19,960 nucleotides of DNA from Phycisphaeraceae bacterium (GCA_020850375.1 JADZET010000015.1:1-19960), one strand, 5' to 3'; positions 6,739-14,434 are shown, counted from the first letter of the stretch. Made by a program: numbers and translations. The notes: a model not told the origin generated them from the sequence alone.

Positions 6739-8409
6739 TTAGTGGCGGATGAGTTTGAGGTAGTTGTAGACGGAGGCTCCTGCGAGCAGGAGGTTGCCGG
6801 TCCAGAGGATGGCGAGGCCGGGGTAGATGGTGGCGTTGGGGCGGGTGGTGACTTCGCGGCCGCCCTCGGCGAGGACGACGGCGAGGGTGGTGAAGAGAAA
6901 GACCCAGGCGAAGGTGACGAGGATCATGCGTCCGTGCTGTCGGAGGGACATGACGGTGGCCAGGAGCAGGACCAGGGCGCCGGAGACGGCGGTGGCGGCG
7001 CGGTCGTGGAGCTGGGCGATGGCCTTGCGGAGGAGGTCGGCGATGGCGGTCCGTAGGGCGGAGAGCTTGTCGGCGACGGAGATTGAGGAGACGAAGGGGT
7101 CGAGGGAGGCGGCGTGGATGAGTTCGGCGGTGGAGGCGGAGGCGAGGTTGGGGAGGGTGGGCTGGGGCCAGCGGGCACGGGGGAGGGTCAGGCGGGTGTG
7201 TCCGGTGCTCGATCCGGTGGCGGCGTCGTGGACCTGGACGTCGGAGAGTTCGATGAGCATCAGGACGTCGGGGCGCGGCTCCTGGACGTGCTGGAGCTCG
7301 ATGGTGGCGGACTTGGCGTTGGCGACGCGCTGGACGGAGCCGTTGATCTCTTCCTCGAGGCGGACGTCGCGGCGGGGGTCGGCCTGGAGGAGCAGGACGT
7401 CGCCGCGTCGTTCGACGCGTGGGGCCTGGAGGTGGTAGCGGTGCTGGTCGGGTCCGGCGAGGAGTTCGAGGGCGTCACTTCCGGGGGCGGGGGCGGGGGC
7501 GGTCAGGCGCGCGGGCATCTGGCGGAGGAGCTCCTGGTCCATCATGGCGAAGTAGAGCTCGCGGCGGGCGCGGTGGATGTTGCCGAATCTTTCGGGCTGG
7601 CGGCCGAGCTGGCGGAGCTCGGGGAGGCTGAGGAACTGGGGGTCGTCGCGGAGGGAGCTGACGATGCGTTGGCGCGGGAGCTCGAAGTCGTCGGAGGCGA
7701 GCAGGACGCCCTCATCGGGGTGGAAGAGCATGACGTTGCGGAGTCGGACGGTCATCCAGGTCTGGCCCTCGTGGACGAAGACGTAGACGTCGGCGGACTC
7801 GGCGGTGACCTCGGCGCGGAGTCGGCCCTGGTCGTCGGCGCGGCTGCCGGCGAAGCCGTGGAGGGTGAGGCGTCGCTTGGGGGGGACGACGGAGGCGAGG
7901 GCCTCGGGGGGGATCTTGCCCTCCTGGGCATGGTCGGCGTAGACGAGCCAGTCCTCGAGTCGGATGGGCTGGCCGCGGTTGATGAGGTTGAGCAGGACCT
8001 CGGGGTCCTCGGTGAAGAGGAGCTGCTCGCGGTGCTGGTAGAAACGGGGGATCCACCAGTTGCTGGCGGTGAAGAGGGCGAGGGTGAGCAGGAGGCCGAC
8101 GAAGACGACGGGGACGAGGAGGGTGCGGTAGCTCAGGCCCGCGGCGCAGGCGGCGAGGATCTCGTTGTCGTTCTTGAGTCGTGAGAAGGTGGCGGTGGCG
8201 GCGAAGGCGACGGCGAAGGGTGCGGCGAACTGGAGCATCATCGGGGCGGTGTAGTAGACGAACTTGAGGAAGGTGCCGGGACGGAGGAGTCCCTGGCTCA
8301 GGGGCTGGAGGCTGCTGGCGACGCTGATGACGGCGACGAGGGCCAGCGCGCTGACGGCGAAGAGCTTGAGGAGGTCCTTGAGGATGTAGCGGTAGAGGGT
8401 CCAGGGCAT
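6739..8409 (-). CDS. lptF: LptF/YjgP-family permease with enlarged periplasmic domain
   Basis: Partner permease of the gene at 5604-6728. Membrane helices lie near residues 12-34, 55-75 and 98-120 at the N-terminus, and three near 470-550 at the C-terminus (ALVLLLATVMSL, ILVTFAWVFLFTTLAVVLA, ILWTGNLLLAGASVYNYL). The conserved cytoplasmic segment FSRLKNDNEILAACAAGLS after the second helix is diagnostic of YjgP/YjgQ. The total of 556 residues is about 190 more than the usual 360. The extra length is all in the region between the helix bundles, about 130-460, which includes a proline-rich linker APAPAPGSD. The enlarged domain suggests an altered Lpt bridge or lipid. The ATG at 8409 has no Shine-Dalgarno; it opens the minus-strand block and is divergent from the methyltransferase. 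Confidence 0.85.
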   Translation of the reverse strand: MPWTLYRYILKDLLKLFAVSALALVAVISVASSLQPLSQGLLRPGTFLKFVYYTAPMMLQFAAPFAVAFAATATFSRLKNDNEILAACAAGLSYRTLLVPVVFVGLLLTLALFTASNWWIPRFYQHREQLLFTEDPEVLLNLINRGQPIRLEDWLVYADHAQEGKIPPEALASVVPPKRRLTLHGFAGSRADDQGRLRAEVTAESADVYVFVHEGQTWMTVRLRNVMLFHPDEGVLLASDDFELPRQRIVSSLRDDPQFLSLPELRQLGRQPERFGNIHRARRELYFAMMDQELLRQMPARLTAPAPAPGSDALELLAGPDQHRYHLQAPRVERRGDVLLLQADPRRDVRLEEEINGSVQRVANAKSATIELQHVQEPRPDVLMLIELSDVQVHDAATGSSTGHTRLTLPRARWPQPTLPNLASASTAELIHAASLDPFVSSISVADKLSALRTAIADLLRKAIAQLHDRAATAVSGALVLLLATVMSLRQHGRMILVTFAWVFLFTTLAVVLAEGGREVTTRPNATIYPGLAILWTGNLLLAGASVYNYLKLIRH

Positions 8410-8473
8410 GGGAGGACTTGATGGTACCGCCTGGGGGGGCGGAGCGCAAGGGGGGGGCCCCCTACCGAGTCGA

Positions 8474-8508
8474 GCGAACCTTTCGGTGTCGGCATCCGAC
8501 TATAGGTG
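8474..8508 (+). promoter_or_regulatory. candidate ECF-type promoter of the methyltransferase-kinase pair
   Basis: GCGAACCTTTC at 8474-8484 is followed after 12 bases by CGAC (8497-8500) and TATAGGTG (8501-8508). The same 11-mer, with CGAC 13 bases later and then CTTTAGGTG, precedes the sigma factor gene at 10086-10122. A GAAC-centred -35 with a second element about 16 bases on is the usual look of ECF sigma promoters. Both copies lie just upstream of a plus-strand start, 8548 here. The shared sequence is seen; recognition by the nearby sigma factor is inferred. Confidence 0.45.
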
Positions 8509-8547
8509 AAGGCTCAGCGAGACGGCCGTTTGGCAAGGCGAGGCTCA

Positions 8548-9042
8548 ATGGCTAACGAACAGCAATTCAAGATCGGCACATGGTTCGTGGCCACGCGCGG
8601 GGTCAAGGAATATCGACAGTCGATCGCGACGTGGGTAGGCCCGCAGGACGTGGTGCTCGAGATCGGCTGCGAGTGGGGCACGACCACGGCGATGCTCGCC
8701 CGGCATTGTCGCACCGTTGTTGGCACCGACATCAGCGGCGAGTGCGTCGAACGGGCGAGGCGGAGCCATGCCGGGATCCGCTTTGAGGCGCTCGACGCCT
8801 TTGACGTGCGGGCGGCGCAGGGGCTTGGAGAAGCGTTCAGCAAGGTGTACATCGATATGTCGGGCCTGTCGGGCTATCGGTCGCTCCTGGACGTGATCGC
8901 GCTGCTGAACATGTACGCGACGGTGCTGCGGCCAAAGGCAATCGTTGTCAAGAGCGGATCGCTCAAGCATTTCGCCGCGCACTGCGTGGCATGGAATCCG
9001 TCGCCAATCAGAAGAGAGGTTGAGCATGCCCCCACGGGTTGA
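8548..9042 (+). CDS. small class I SAM-dependent methyltransferase
   Basis: A 164-residue Rossmann-fold methyltransferase. Motif I VLEIGCEWGT at residues 36-45 binds S-adenosylmethionine, and an acidic D61 follows in VVGTDIS at the end of strand 2, as expected for ribose binding. YIDMSGLSGY (101-110) and VVKSGSLKHF (133-142) are later conserved-looking blocks. The protein is short: it has the core fold but little substrate-binding decoration. The substrate is not predictable. The ATG at 8548 follows GAGG by four bases and is preferred; an in-frame GTG at 8506 would add 14 unconvincing residues. The 3' end overlaps the next gene by 17 bases, so the two are co-translated. The coding sequence is less G-skewed than its neighbours. 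Confidence 0.82.
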   Translation: MANEQQFKIGTWFVATRGVKEYRQSIATWVGPQDVVLEIGCEWGTTTAMLARHCRTVVGTDISGECVERARRSHAGIRFEALDAFDVRAAQGLGEAFSKVYIDMSGLSGYRSLLDVIALLNMYATVLRPKAIVVKSGSLKHFAAHCVAWNPSPIRREVEHAPTG

Positions 9043-10075
9043 ATCATTGACGGTTGAGCAGGCTGGACAATTACTGGCGCCGATCGGCAAGGTCTGCATC
9101 CGCGGCATCGAGCGCACTGGCAGCATCAATGACGTTTTTCGAGTCACGACCACGGACCGGGGCAACTTCTACGTCAAGTTTCACACGGCCCGCTGGTATG
9201 CCAATGAGCCGGACGCGTTCTTCTGTGTGGAGCGGGAGGCGGCGGTGCATCAACTGCTGGCCAAGCGGGGGATGCCGCTGCCCTACGTGGCGTGGGGAGA
9301 CCTGACGCGGAAGATTGTGCCGTTGTCGTGCTACATCTGTGGAGAGCTTCCGGGGCGGCCGATTACCGAAGCGATCGCGGCTGACCCGGCGGCTGGGCCG
9401 CGGATGCTGCGGGAGTTGGGGGCGTACTTCCGCAGGTTGCACGTGATCGAGTTCGGCACCGCGGGCTTGCTCGACGCGCGGCATGCGGTGTTCGCGCCGC
9501 CGACGGGGCCGGTGCCCGCGATGCCGACGGTATGGGACGGCGGTTCGATGCACCGCGCGGAGGCCTTGCAGAGAGATAGCCTGGAGCAGCTTGAGAGGCT
9601 GCGACGGGAGAGACTGCTGCCGGAGGCGACGCTGGGGTTGCTGGAGGGTCTGTTTCGTCGAACGGCTGAGGTAGCTGGTGAGGGCTATTGGCCGCCGCGG
9701 TTTACGGTGGGCAACTGCCACGCGTATCACTTTTACGTCGATCGGCGGGGCGGGGAGTACGACGTCACCGGGTTCTATGACTTTGAGGCGGTCTCGGCGG
9801 GCAATCCGCTGACGGATATCGTGGAATTGGCCGTGACGTTGACCCCTAGCACGCATGGCTTGGCTTGGCAGGAGCCGTTCTTTGAGGGCTACGGGCGCCT
9901 ACCACCGCTTGAGCCCTACAAGATCTTCCTGCTAAGCTACCTGCTGCCTGAATATGGGACATCGAAGCGGGAGCTCATACCGGACCCGCCATGGTTCGCG
10001 GGGCGGCTGCCCAGTCTGCTTTCGGCCGATACGTGGGATGCCTTGGAATGGTACCCGGGAGGCAATGGAAAATGA
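9026..10075 (+). CDS. kinase-fold (APH/choline-kinase superfamily) protein with altered catalytic loop
   Basis: A 349-residue protein of the aminoglycoside/choline phosphotransferase fold. The N-lobe shows a FYVKF lysine (K51) and a VEREAAV glutamate (69 or 71). The C-lobe shows FYDFEAVSAGNPLTDIVELA near 250-270, the IDFE-type metal-binding motif with D252 kept. The catalytic loop that is normally HGDxxxxN reads VGNCHAYH (228-235): the catalytic Asp is Asn and the metal-binding Asn is His. It could be a distinct active subfamily, a nucleotide-binding regulator or an inactive pseudokinase. The ATG at 9026 follows GAGG by six bases and overlaps the methyltransferase end, implying a joint function such as modifying one small molecule. 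The longer frame start at 8945 is a TTG inside the methyltransferase and was not used. Confidence 0.8.
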   Translation: MPPRVESLTVEQAGQLLAPIGKVCIRGIERTGSINDVFRVTTTDRGNFYVKFHTARWYANEPDAFFCVEREAAVHQLLAKRGMPLPYVAWGDLTRKIVPLSCYICGELPGRPITEAIAADPAAGPRMLRELGAYFRRLHVIEFGTAGLLDARHAVFAPPTGPVPAMPTVWDGGSMHRAEALQRDSLEQLERLRRERLLPEATLGLLEGLFRRTAEVAGEGYWPPRFTVGNCHAYHFYVDRRGGEYDVTGFYDFEAVSAGNPLTDIVELAVTLTPSTHGLAWQEPFFEGYGRLPPLEPYKIFLLSYLLPEYGTSKRELIPDPPWFAGRLPSLLSADTWDALEWYPGGNGK

Positions 10076-10085
10076 TCGGTCGCGG

Positions 10086-10122
10086 GCGAACCTTTCTAGA
10101 GGCGTCTAGCGACCTTTAGGTG
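10086..10122 (+). promoter_or_regulatory. candidate autoregulated ECF promoter before the sigma factor gene
   Basis: GCGAACCTTTC at 10086-10096, then CGAC at 10110-10113 and CTTTAGGTG at 10114-10122. This matches the element at 8474-8508 in both halves, with the gap to CGAC one base longer. Its place directly before a sigma factor gene fits autoregulation. A 5-bp palindrome CTAGA/TCTAG lies inside the spacer. AGGTGG at 10118-10123 may also act as the ribosome binding site for the GTG at 10129. Confidence 0.45.
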
Positions 10123-10128
10123 GGCGAA

Positions 10129-11235
10129 GTGAAAGAACCGGCTGGAGCGGAAGATGACGCGACGTTGGTGCGCAGGGCGCTGGCTGGCGGGGCCGAGGCG
10201 TTCGGGGGGATCGTGCGCCGGTACCAGGATGCGGTGTTCGCGGTGGCGCTGGCGCGGCTGGGGGACTTTCACGAGGCGGAAGATGTCACGCAGAATGTGT
10301 TGGTGGAGGGGTATCAGCGACTGGAGTCGCTGAAGGATCCCCGGCGGCTGGGGGCGTGGCTGCGGTCGATGGCGATCCACAAGGCGATTGACGTGGTGCG
10401 GCGGCGTCAGGCCTCGCCGGTGGCGCGGGCGGAGGAGATCGGCCAGCAAGTGGCCGCCAGGCGGGAGCGGCGGCACGAGCTGCATGAAGAGGTCATGGCG
10501 GCAGTCGGCCGGTTGAGCCAGACGCAGCGGGAAACGACGACGCTCTTTTACATCAACGGGTACTCGATGCAGGAGGTGGCGGGGATCCAGGAGGTGCCGC
10601 TGGGGACGGTCAAGCGTCGGCTGCACGAGGCGCGGGCGAGGCTCAAGCAAGAGATGATGACGATGGTCGAGGGCGTTCTGAAATCGGAGGCGCCCGACGA
10701 TAACGCATCGCGGCGGGTGTACGAGCTGCTGACGGCGCGCGGCGAGGACGGCAGGCTCGCAAACGTCCGACAGTGGTGGCAGACCGCGGGTGAGCTGACC
10801 CGAATCGGCGAGGCAGGGTTCGACGGATTTCGCGGGGTGATGGGGTCGGCGCACTCGCCGACGCGTGTGTGGGCAATGAACCTGCTGGGGGGTCTGGCCA
10901 AATCGGGGCTGGATGTGGAGCATCTCGCCGTCGGGGGGCTGAAGGACCCCAACCGCAAGGTGCGTCGCTTCGCGCTGACCGTGCTGGAGAACACACGGGA
11001 AAGCCGGTTGGTGAAGCAGAAGGGGTATGTGCGGCTGGTTCTGCCGCTGCTGGGCGACGCGAGCAGGCGCGTGCGGCGGGCGGCGGCGTGGACGCTGGCC
11101 CCCTGGGCGCAGCATGTGCCGGTCAAGGCGGCGGTGGAGGCGCTGGCCCGTGAGCAGGATCGGAAGACGGCGGAGCGAATGCGGATATTGGTCAAGGAGA
11201 TCCTGCGCGTTCAGGGTGCAGATGCTACAAACTGA
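10129..11235 (+). CDS. ECF-type RNA polymerase sigma factor with C-terminal HEAT-like domain
   Basis: A 368-residue protein. Residues about 11-95 are sigma region 2, with AFGGIVRRYQDAVFAVALARLGDFHEAEDVTQ (helical core plus the DxEDxxQ-type acidic motif) and a WLRSMAIHKAIDVVRRR DNA-melting/-10 helix. Residues 115-175 are sigma region 4, with LSQTQRETTTLFYINGYSMQEVA and PLGTVKRRLHEARARLK, a helix-turn-helix for the -35 element. Residues about 185-368 are extra and look like HEAT/armadillo helical repeats: MGSAHSPTRVWAMNLLGGL, LKDPNRKVRRFALTVLEN and LGDASRRVRRAAAWTLAPWA. ECF sigma factors normally end after region 4, near 180-200 residues. The tail may replace a separate anti-sigma factor; none is adjacent. 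GTG at 10129 has AGGTGG five bases upstream; GTG at 10120 is an alternative. A strong terminator follows. Confidence 0.88.
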   Translation: MKEPAGAEDDATLVRRALAGGAEAFGGIVRRYQDAVFAVALARLGDFHEAEDVTQNVLVEGYQRLESLKDPRRLGAWLRSMAIHKAIDVVRRRQASPVARAEEIGQQVAARRERRHELHEEVMAAVGRLSQTQRETTTLFYINGYSMQEVAGIQEVPLGTVKRRLHEARARLKQEMMTMVEGVLKSEAPDDNASRRVYELLTARGEDGRLANVRQWWQTAGELTRIGEAGFDGFRGVMGSAHSPTRVWAMNLLGGLAKSGLDVEHLAVGGLKDPNRKVRRFALTVLENTRESRLVKQKGYVRLVLPLLGDASRRVRRAAAWTLAPWAQHVPVKAAVEALAREQDRKTAERMRILVKEILRVQGADATN

Positions 11236-11300
11236 TGGCGGAAGGCGGCCGGACCCGGCAGAGGCTCGGATGTGCTTCTGAGCGCGAAAGGCTGGCCGCT

Positions 11301-11342
11301 GCCGGACGGGTGAGCACACGCCCGTCCGGCCCGCCGCTTTTT
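11301..11342 (+). terminator. intrinsic terminator after the sigma factor gene
   Basis: GCCGGACGGG at 11301-11310 pairs perfectly with CCCGTCCGGC at 11321-11330, extendable by two pairs to a 12-bp stem. A five-T run follows at 11338-11342. It lies 65 bases after the sigma stop and ends that transcript before the convergent rph gene. Confidence 0.75.
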
Positions 11343-11421
11343 GGGACTTGGCGGGCCCAGCGGATGCATCGGCCTGAGACGGGAGAGGGATGCGAGAGGC
11401 AGCGTGGCGATCTGCGCCATG

Positions 11422-11461
11422 CCCCCTGCCGCCCCCCTACCGCTCTCTCTGCCCCCTACCG
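11422..11461. repeat. clustered CCCCCTACCG short repeats after rph
   Basis: On the plus strand CCCCCTGCCG at 11422-11431, CCCCCCTACCG at 11432-11442 and CCCCCTACCG at 11452-11461. The last copy supplies the rph stop codon (TAG on the minus strand). The same decamer recurs at 5352-5362 inside trpA and at 8458-8467 upstream of lptF. On the minus-strand transcript the cluster gives three runs of five or six G. Its role is unknown. Confidence 0.5.
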
Positions 11462-12214
11462 TTGGCGGAGTAGTTTGCGCTGGCTGGATATGAGCTGGCG
11501 GATGCCGGTGGCGGCGAGGTCGAGGAGTTGGTCGAGCTGCTTTCGGGTGAAGGGCTCTCGCTCGGCGGTGCCTTGGACTTCGATCAGACGGCCGCGGTGG
11601 TCCATGGCGACGTTGAGGTCGACGTCGGCGCGGGAGTCCAGGGCGTAGTCGAGGTCGAGATGGGGGCGGCCGTCGACGAGTCCGACGCTGACGGCGGCGA
11701 CGGGGCCGATGAAGGGGTTTGCGGTCTTGGGGAGGAGACCTTGCTTCTTGGCCCAGTCGAGGGCGTGGGCGAGGGCGACGCAGGCGCCGGTGATCGAGGC
11801 GACGCGTGTGCCGCCGTCGGCGCTAAGGACGTCGCAGTCGCAGGTGATCAGGAGGCCGGGCATCTGGTCGAGGCGGACGGCGGCGCGGAGGACGCGGGCG
11901 ATGAGGCGCTGGATCTCGGTGGCGCGGCTGTTGGGGCCGCGCTTGGAGCGCTGGGGGGTGGCGCCCGGAAGCATCGCGTATTCAGCGGTCACCCAGCCGC
12001 GGGAGGGCTTGCCGTCGGGTCCGACTTGCTTGCGGAGCCAGGGGGGGAGGTCGGTCTCGACGCTGGCGGTGCAGAGGACTCGGGTCTGGCCGAGTTCGAT
12101 GAGGATGCCGGCGGGGGCTCCGGGGGCGGGGGATGAAGAAGGGTAGCGCTTGAGGGTGACGGGGCGAAGCTGGGTGGGGCGGCGGGAAGGAGATTTCGTG
12201 GTGCGGGTTGGCAT
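11456..12214 (-). CDS. rph: ribonuclease PH
   Basis: RNase PH is a phosphate-dependent 3'-5' exoribonuclease that trims tRNA precursors, acting as a hexamer in the cytosol. The 252-residue product matches the family from end to end: QLRPVTLKR (15-23), TRVLCTASVE (44-53), RGWVTAEYAMLPGATPQR (72-89), SRATEIQRLIARVLRAAV (96-113) and ADGGTRVASITGACVAL (132-148). The catalytic acids are in ALDSRADVDLNV, D193 and D199. An inserted SSSPAPGAPAG loop sits near 26-36, where the family usually has a short acidic or histidine stretch. The ATG at 12214 is chosen because homology begins just after it; the frame stays open far upstream only because it is a shadow of the next gene. No Shine-Dalgarno is seen. 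It lies 47 bases after the membrane protein gene. Confidence 0.95.
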   Translation of the reverse strand: MPTRTTKSPSRRPTQLRPVTLKRYPSSSPAPGAPAGILIELGQTRVLCTASVETDLPPWLRKQVGPDGKPSRGWVTAEYAMLPGATPQRSKRGPNSRATEIQRLIARVLRAAVRLDQMPGLLITCDCDVLSADGGTRVASITGACVALAHALDWAKKQGLLPKTANPFIGPVAAVSVGLVDGRPHLDLDYALDSRADVDLNVAMDHRGRLIEVQGTAEREPFTRKQLDQLLDLAATGIRQLISSQRKLLRQR

Positions 12215-12261
12215 GGGTAGAGAAGTAACAGAGCATCGGCGCAGGGGCAAACTGGTGAGGG

Positions 12262-14379
12262 CTAGGGGGCGGAGGAGAGGTCGGGCGAGGGCGTCGCATT
12301 CGAGGACTGCGCGAACGCGCGGAGCTTGAGCAGGTCGACGACCATCGCCACGACGCGTCCGTCCTGGACGGTCTGGTGGACGGTGACGTGGTCGCGGCCG
12401 GCCCAGGCGGCGCCGCCGAGGATGCCGCAGAGCAGGTCGTCGAAGTAGGTGGGGTCGGCGACGGCGGCCTGATCGAGGAACATGTGGGTGTAGCCGGAGC
12501 GGAGCAGGAGATCGACGATCGGCTCGATCTGGTGGAGCTGTGTGGCCTGGCGGTCGAGGTCGACGTTGTCGGAGATGCGGGTGGCGTGGAAGTCGGTGAG
12601 GTAGTAGGTGCGGGCCTCCTTGGTGAAGATGACGGCCTGGTCGCGGGGGAGATGGGTGCGGATCCAGGCGATCGAGGGCCAGCCGGTGAGCCGTTGGAGC
12701 TGGGCATCGGGTGGCGGGGAGGCGGCGAGCTCGAGGGGGGCCTTCCAGGGGACATCGGCGAAGAAAAGGGTCAGGGCGGCGAGCAGGAGGATGACGGGGG
12801 CCTGGAGCCTGTGGATCGAGGGGCGGGTGTTGTGGAAGAGGGTCGAGGCATAGGCGGCGGCGAGGATGACGCCCAGGACGATGCCGGGGGCGAACAGCCG
12901 GTTTTCGAGCTTGGGTCCGGCGGCGATGAGGAAGATCAGGAAGGCGGCGCCGAGCATGTGGAGGGACCACTCGAGTTGGGGGCTGAGGCCCCGCCAGAAG
13001 GCGAGGGGGAACAAGGGCAGGAGCCAGACGAGGGGGCTGCTGATCAGGAAGTCGGTGCAGCGGAGGAGGATGAGGGGTCGGTCGAGGAGGTTGTCCCAAC
13101 CGCCCTCGAAGTCGCGGGCGAGGCCGGCCTGCCAGGTGGGGCCGAGGCAGGGGCTGGGGAAGAGCTTGTTCATGGCGGGGAAGAAGGGGTTGCCGGTCTG
13201 CAGGCCGTTGCGGAGGAGGATGGGGGAGGCGGCGAGGAGGGCGGCGAGGAGGAGGCAGGCGAGCTGTCGGGGGCGGCGTTGGCGGAGCAGAAGGCAGGCG
13301 GTGACGAGGGTGAGGGGGAGGAGGACGGCGGCGGTGGTGAACTTCGAGGCGAAGGCGGCGCCGAGGAGCAGTCCGGCGGCGAGGCTGTGGCGGATGGTGC
13401 GGGCGCCGGTGGCGAGGATGACGAGGAAGGCGGCGAGGACCCAGAGGACCGATCCCCAGTCGTTCTTGGCGAGGTAGGCGGTGAAGAGGATCTGGGTGGG
13501 GGTGAGGCCGGCGAGGGTGGCCAGGAGGGCCCAGGGACGGGTGACGCCAAGTCGGCGGGCGAGGGCGTAGATGGCCAGGGCGGAGCCGGCGAAGCCGGGG
13601 AGGGCGTGGAGCCACTGGCCGAAGAAGTGGGCGGCGAGGAGGCCTCGGCCTTCGGGGGCGGCGAGGAGCTGGTTGGGCCAGAGGAGTTGGGCGTCCCAGA
13701 GGCCGGCGTGGTAGTGGGCGATGTTGGTCGGGTCGAAGACGATGCGGCCCTGGTCGAAGCCGTAGCGGGCGGCGACGAGGTTGTACCAGAGGGGGTCCTG
13801 GAAGAAGTGAAGGCGGCTGGCGGAGGCGAGGACGAGCAGGAGCAGGAGGGCGAGAGCGAGGAGGAGGATTCGCTCGGTGCGGGTCATCGGCGGGCGGGGC
13901 GGATCGCGTGATGCGTGGGGATCGGTGCGGGAGGGGAAGAAGGTTGTGATGAGGGGGCCTGCGGCCATGAGGGCGAGCCAGATGAGCCAGACGCGCGGTC
14001 CGGCGACGCCGAGCAGGCCGAGGACGGAGGCGAGGATGGCCATCCAGACCGAGCCGAGGGCGAGGGTGATGGGGAGCGGGTCGTGGCGGAGGTCGAGCAG
14101 ACGAGCGGCGGCGGCGCCCCCGCAGACGGCGCTGATCAGCCAGGCGAGGAAGATGAGGAAGAGTCCGAGCTGCTGGAGGTGGGTGAAGGGGTCGGTAGGG
14201 AGGACGGGGGGGCCGGCGAGGAGGCGGCCGAGGAGCAGGGCGAGGAGGAAAGGCGGGAGGGACAGCCAGCGGTTGGCGAGGAGGTCACGGGCACGGGATT
14301 GCGACCGTGAGAGGGGCGATGGGCTCGGGCGGTCCGAGGCGTCGAGAGGCGCTGTCGAGGGCAGAGAGGATCGGTGCAT
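12262..14379 (-). CDS. polytopic membrane protein, GT-C glycosyltransferase-like
   Basis: A 705-residue protein with about a dozen hydrophobic helices between residues 35 and 515 and a soluble C-terminal domain of about 180 residues. The architecture is that of PMT/ArnT-like or O-antigen-type GT-C glycosyltransferases using polyprenyl-phosphate sugars. The loop after the membrane helix near residue 185 has DPLWYNLVAARYG, FDPTNIAHYHAGLWDAQ and QWLHALPGF; the acidic first-loop residues typical of GT-C enzymes may be here. TAYLAKNDW and GAAFASKFT are further conserved-looking spots. The C-terminal part (WIRTHLPRDQAVIFTKEARTYYL) has the usual extracytoplasmic alpha/beta look. The ATG at 14379 was chosen over an in-frame TTG at 14415. 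A promoter-like sequence lies upstream; rph follows after 47 bases. The substrate is unknown. Confidence 0.7.
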   Translation of the reverse strand: MHRSSLPSTAPLDASDRPSPSPLSRSQSRARDLLANRWLSLPPFLLALLLGRLLAGPPVLPTDPFTHLQQLGLFLIFLAWLISAVCGGAAAARLLDLRHDPLPITLALGSVWMAILASVLGLLGVAGPRVWLIWLALMAAGPLITTFFPSRTDPHASRDPPRPPMTRTERILLLALALLLLLVLASASRLHFFQDPLWYNLVAARYGFDQGRIVFDPTNIAHYHAGLWDAQLLWPNQLLAAPEGRGLLAAHFFGQWLHALPGFAGSALAIYALARRLGVTRPWALLATLAGLTPTQILFTAYLAKNDWGSVLWVLAAFLVILATGARTIRHSLAAGLLLGAAFASKFTTAAVLLPLTLVTACLLLRQRRPRQLACLLLAALLAASPILLRNGLQTGNPFFPAMNKLFPSPCLGPTWQAGLARDFEGGWDNLLDRPLILLRCTDFLISSPLVWLLPLFPLAFWRGLSPQLEWSLHMLGAAFLIFLIAAGPKLENRLFAPGIVLGVILAAAYASTLFHNTRPSIHRLQAPVILLLAALTLFFADVPWKAPLELAASPPPDAQLQRLTGWPSIAWIRTHLPRDQAVIFTKEARTYYLTDFHATRISDNVDLDRQATQLHQIEPIVDLLLRSGYTHMFLDQAAVADPTYFDDLLCGILGGAAWAGRDHVTVHQTVQDGRVVAMVVDLLKLRAFAQSSNATPSPDLSSAP

Positions 14380-14434
14380 GTCCTGGTCCCGCCGGTCGAT
14401 GACGGGGCGAATCAAGAGGGGTCTTGAGGGTGGG

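Noticed and set aside
8506..8547. GTG start 14 codons upstream for the methyltransferase.
   Set aside because: The ATG at 8548 has a GAGG at good spacing, and the extra residues look like translated leader overlapping the promoter-like element.
12215..13615. Upstream extension of the rph frame.
   Set aside because: The extension is Pro/Arg/His-rich and antiframe to the membrane protein gene; RNase PH homology starts just after the ATG at 12214.
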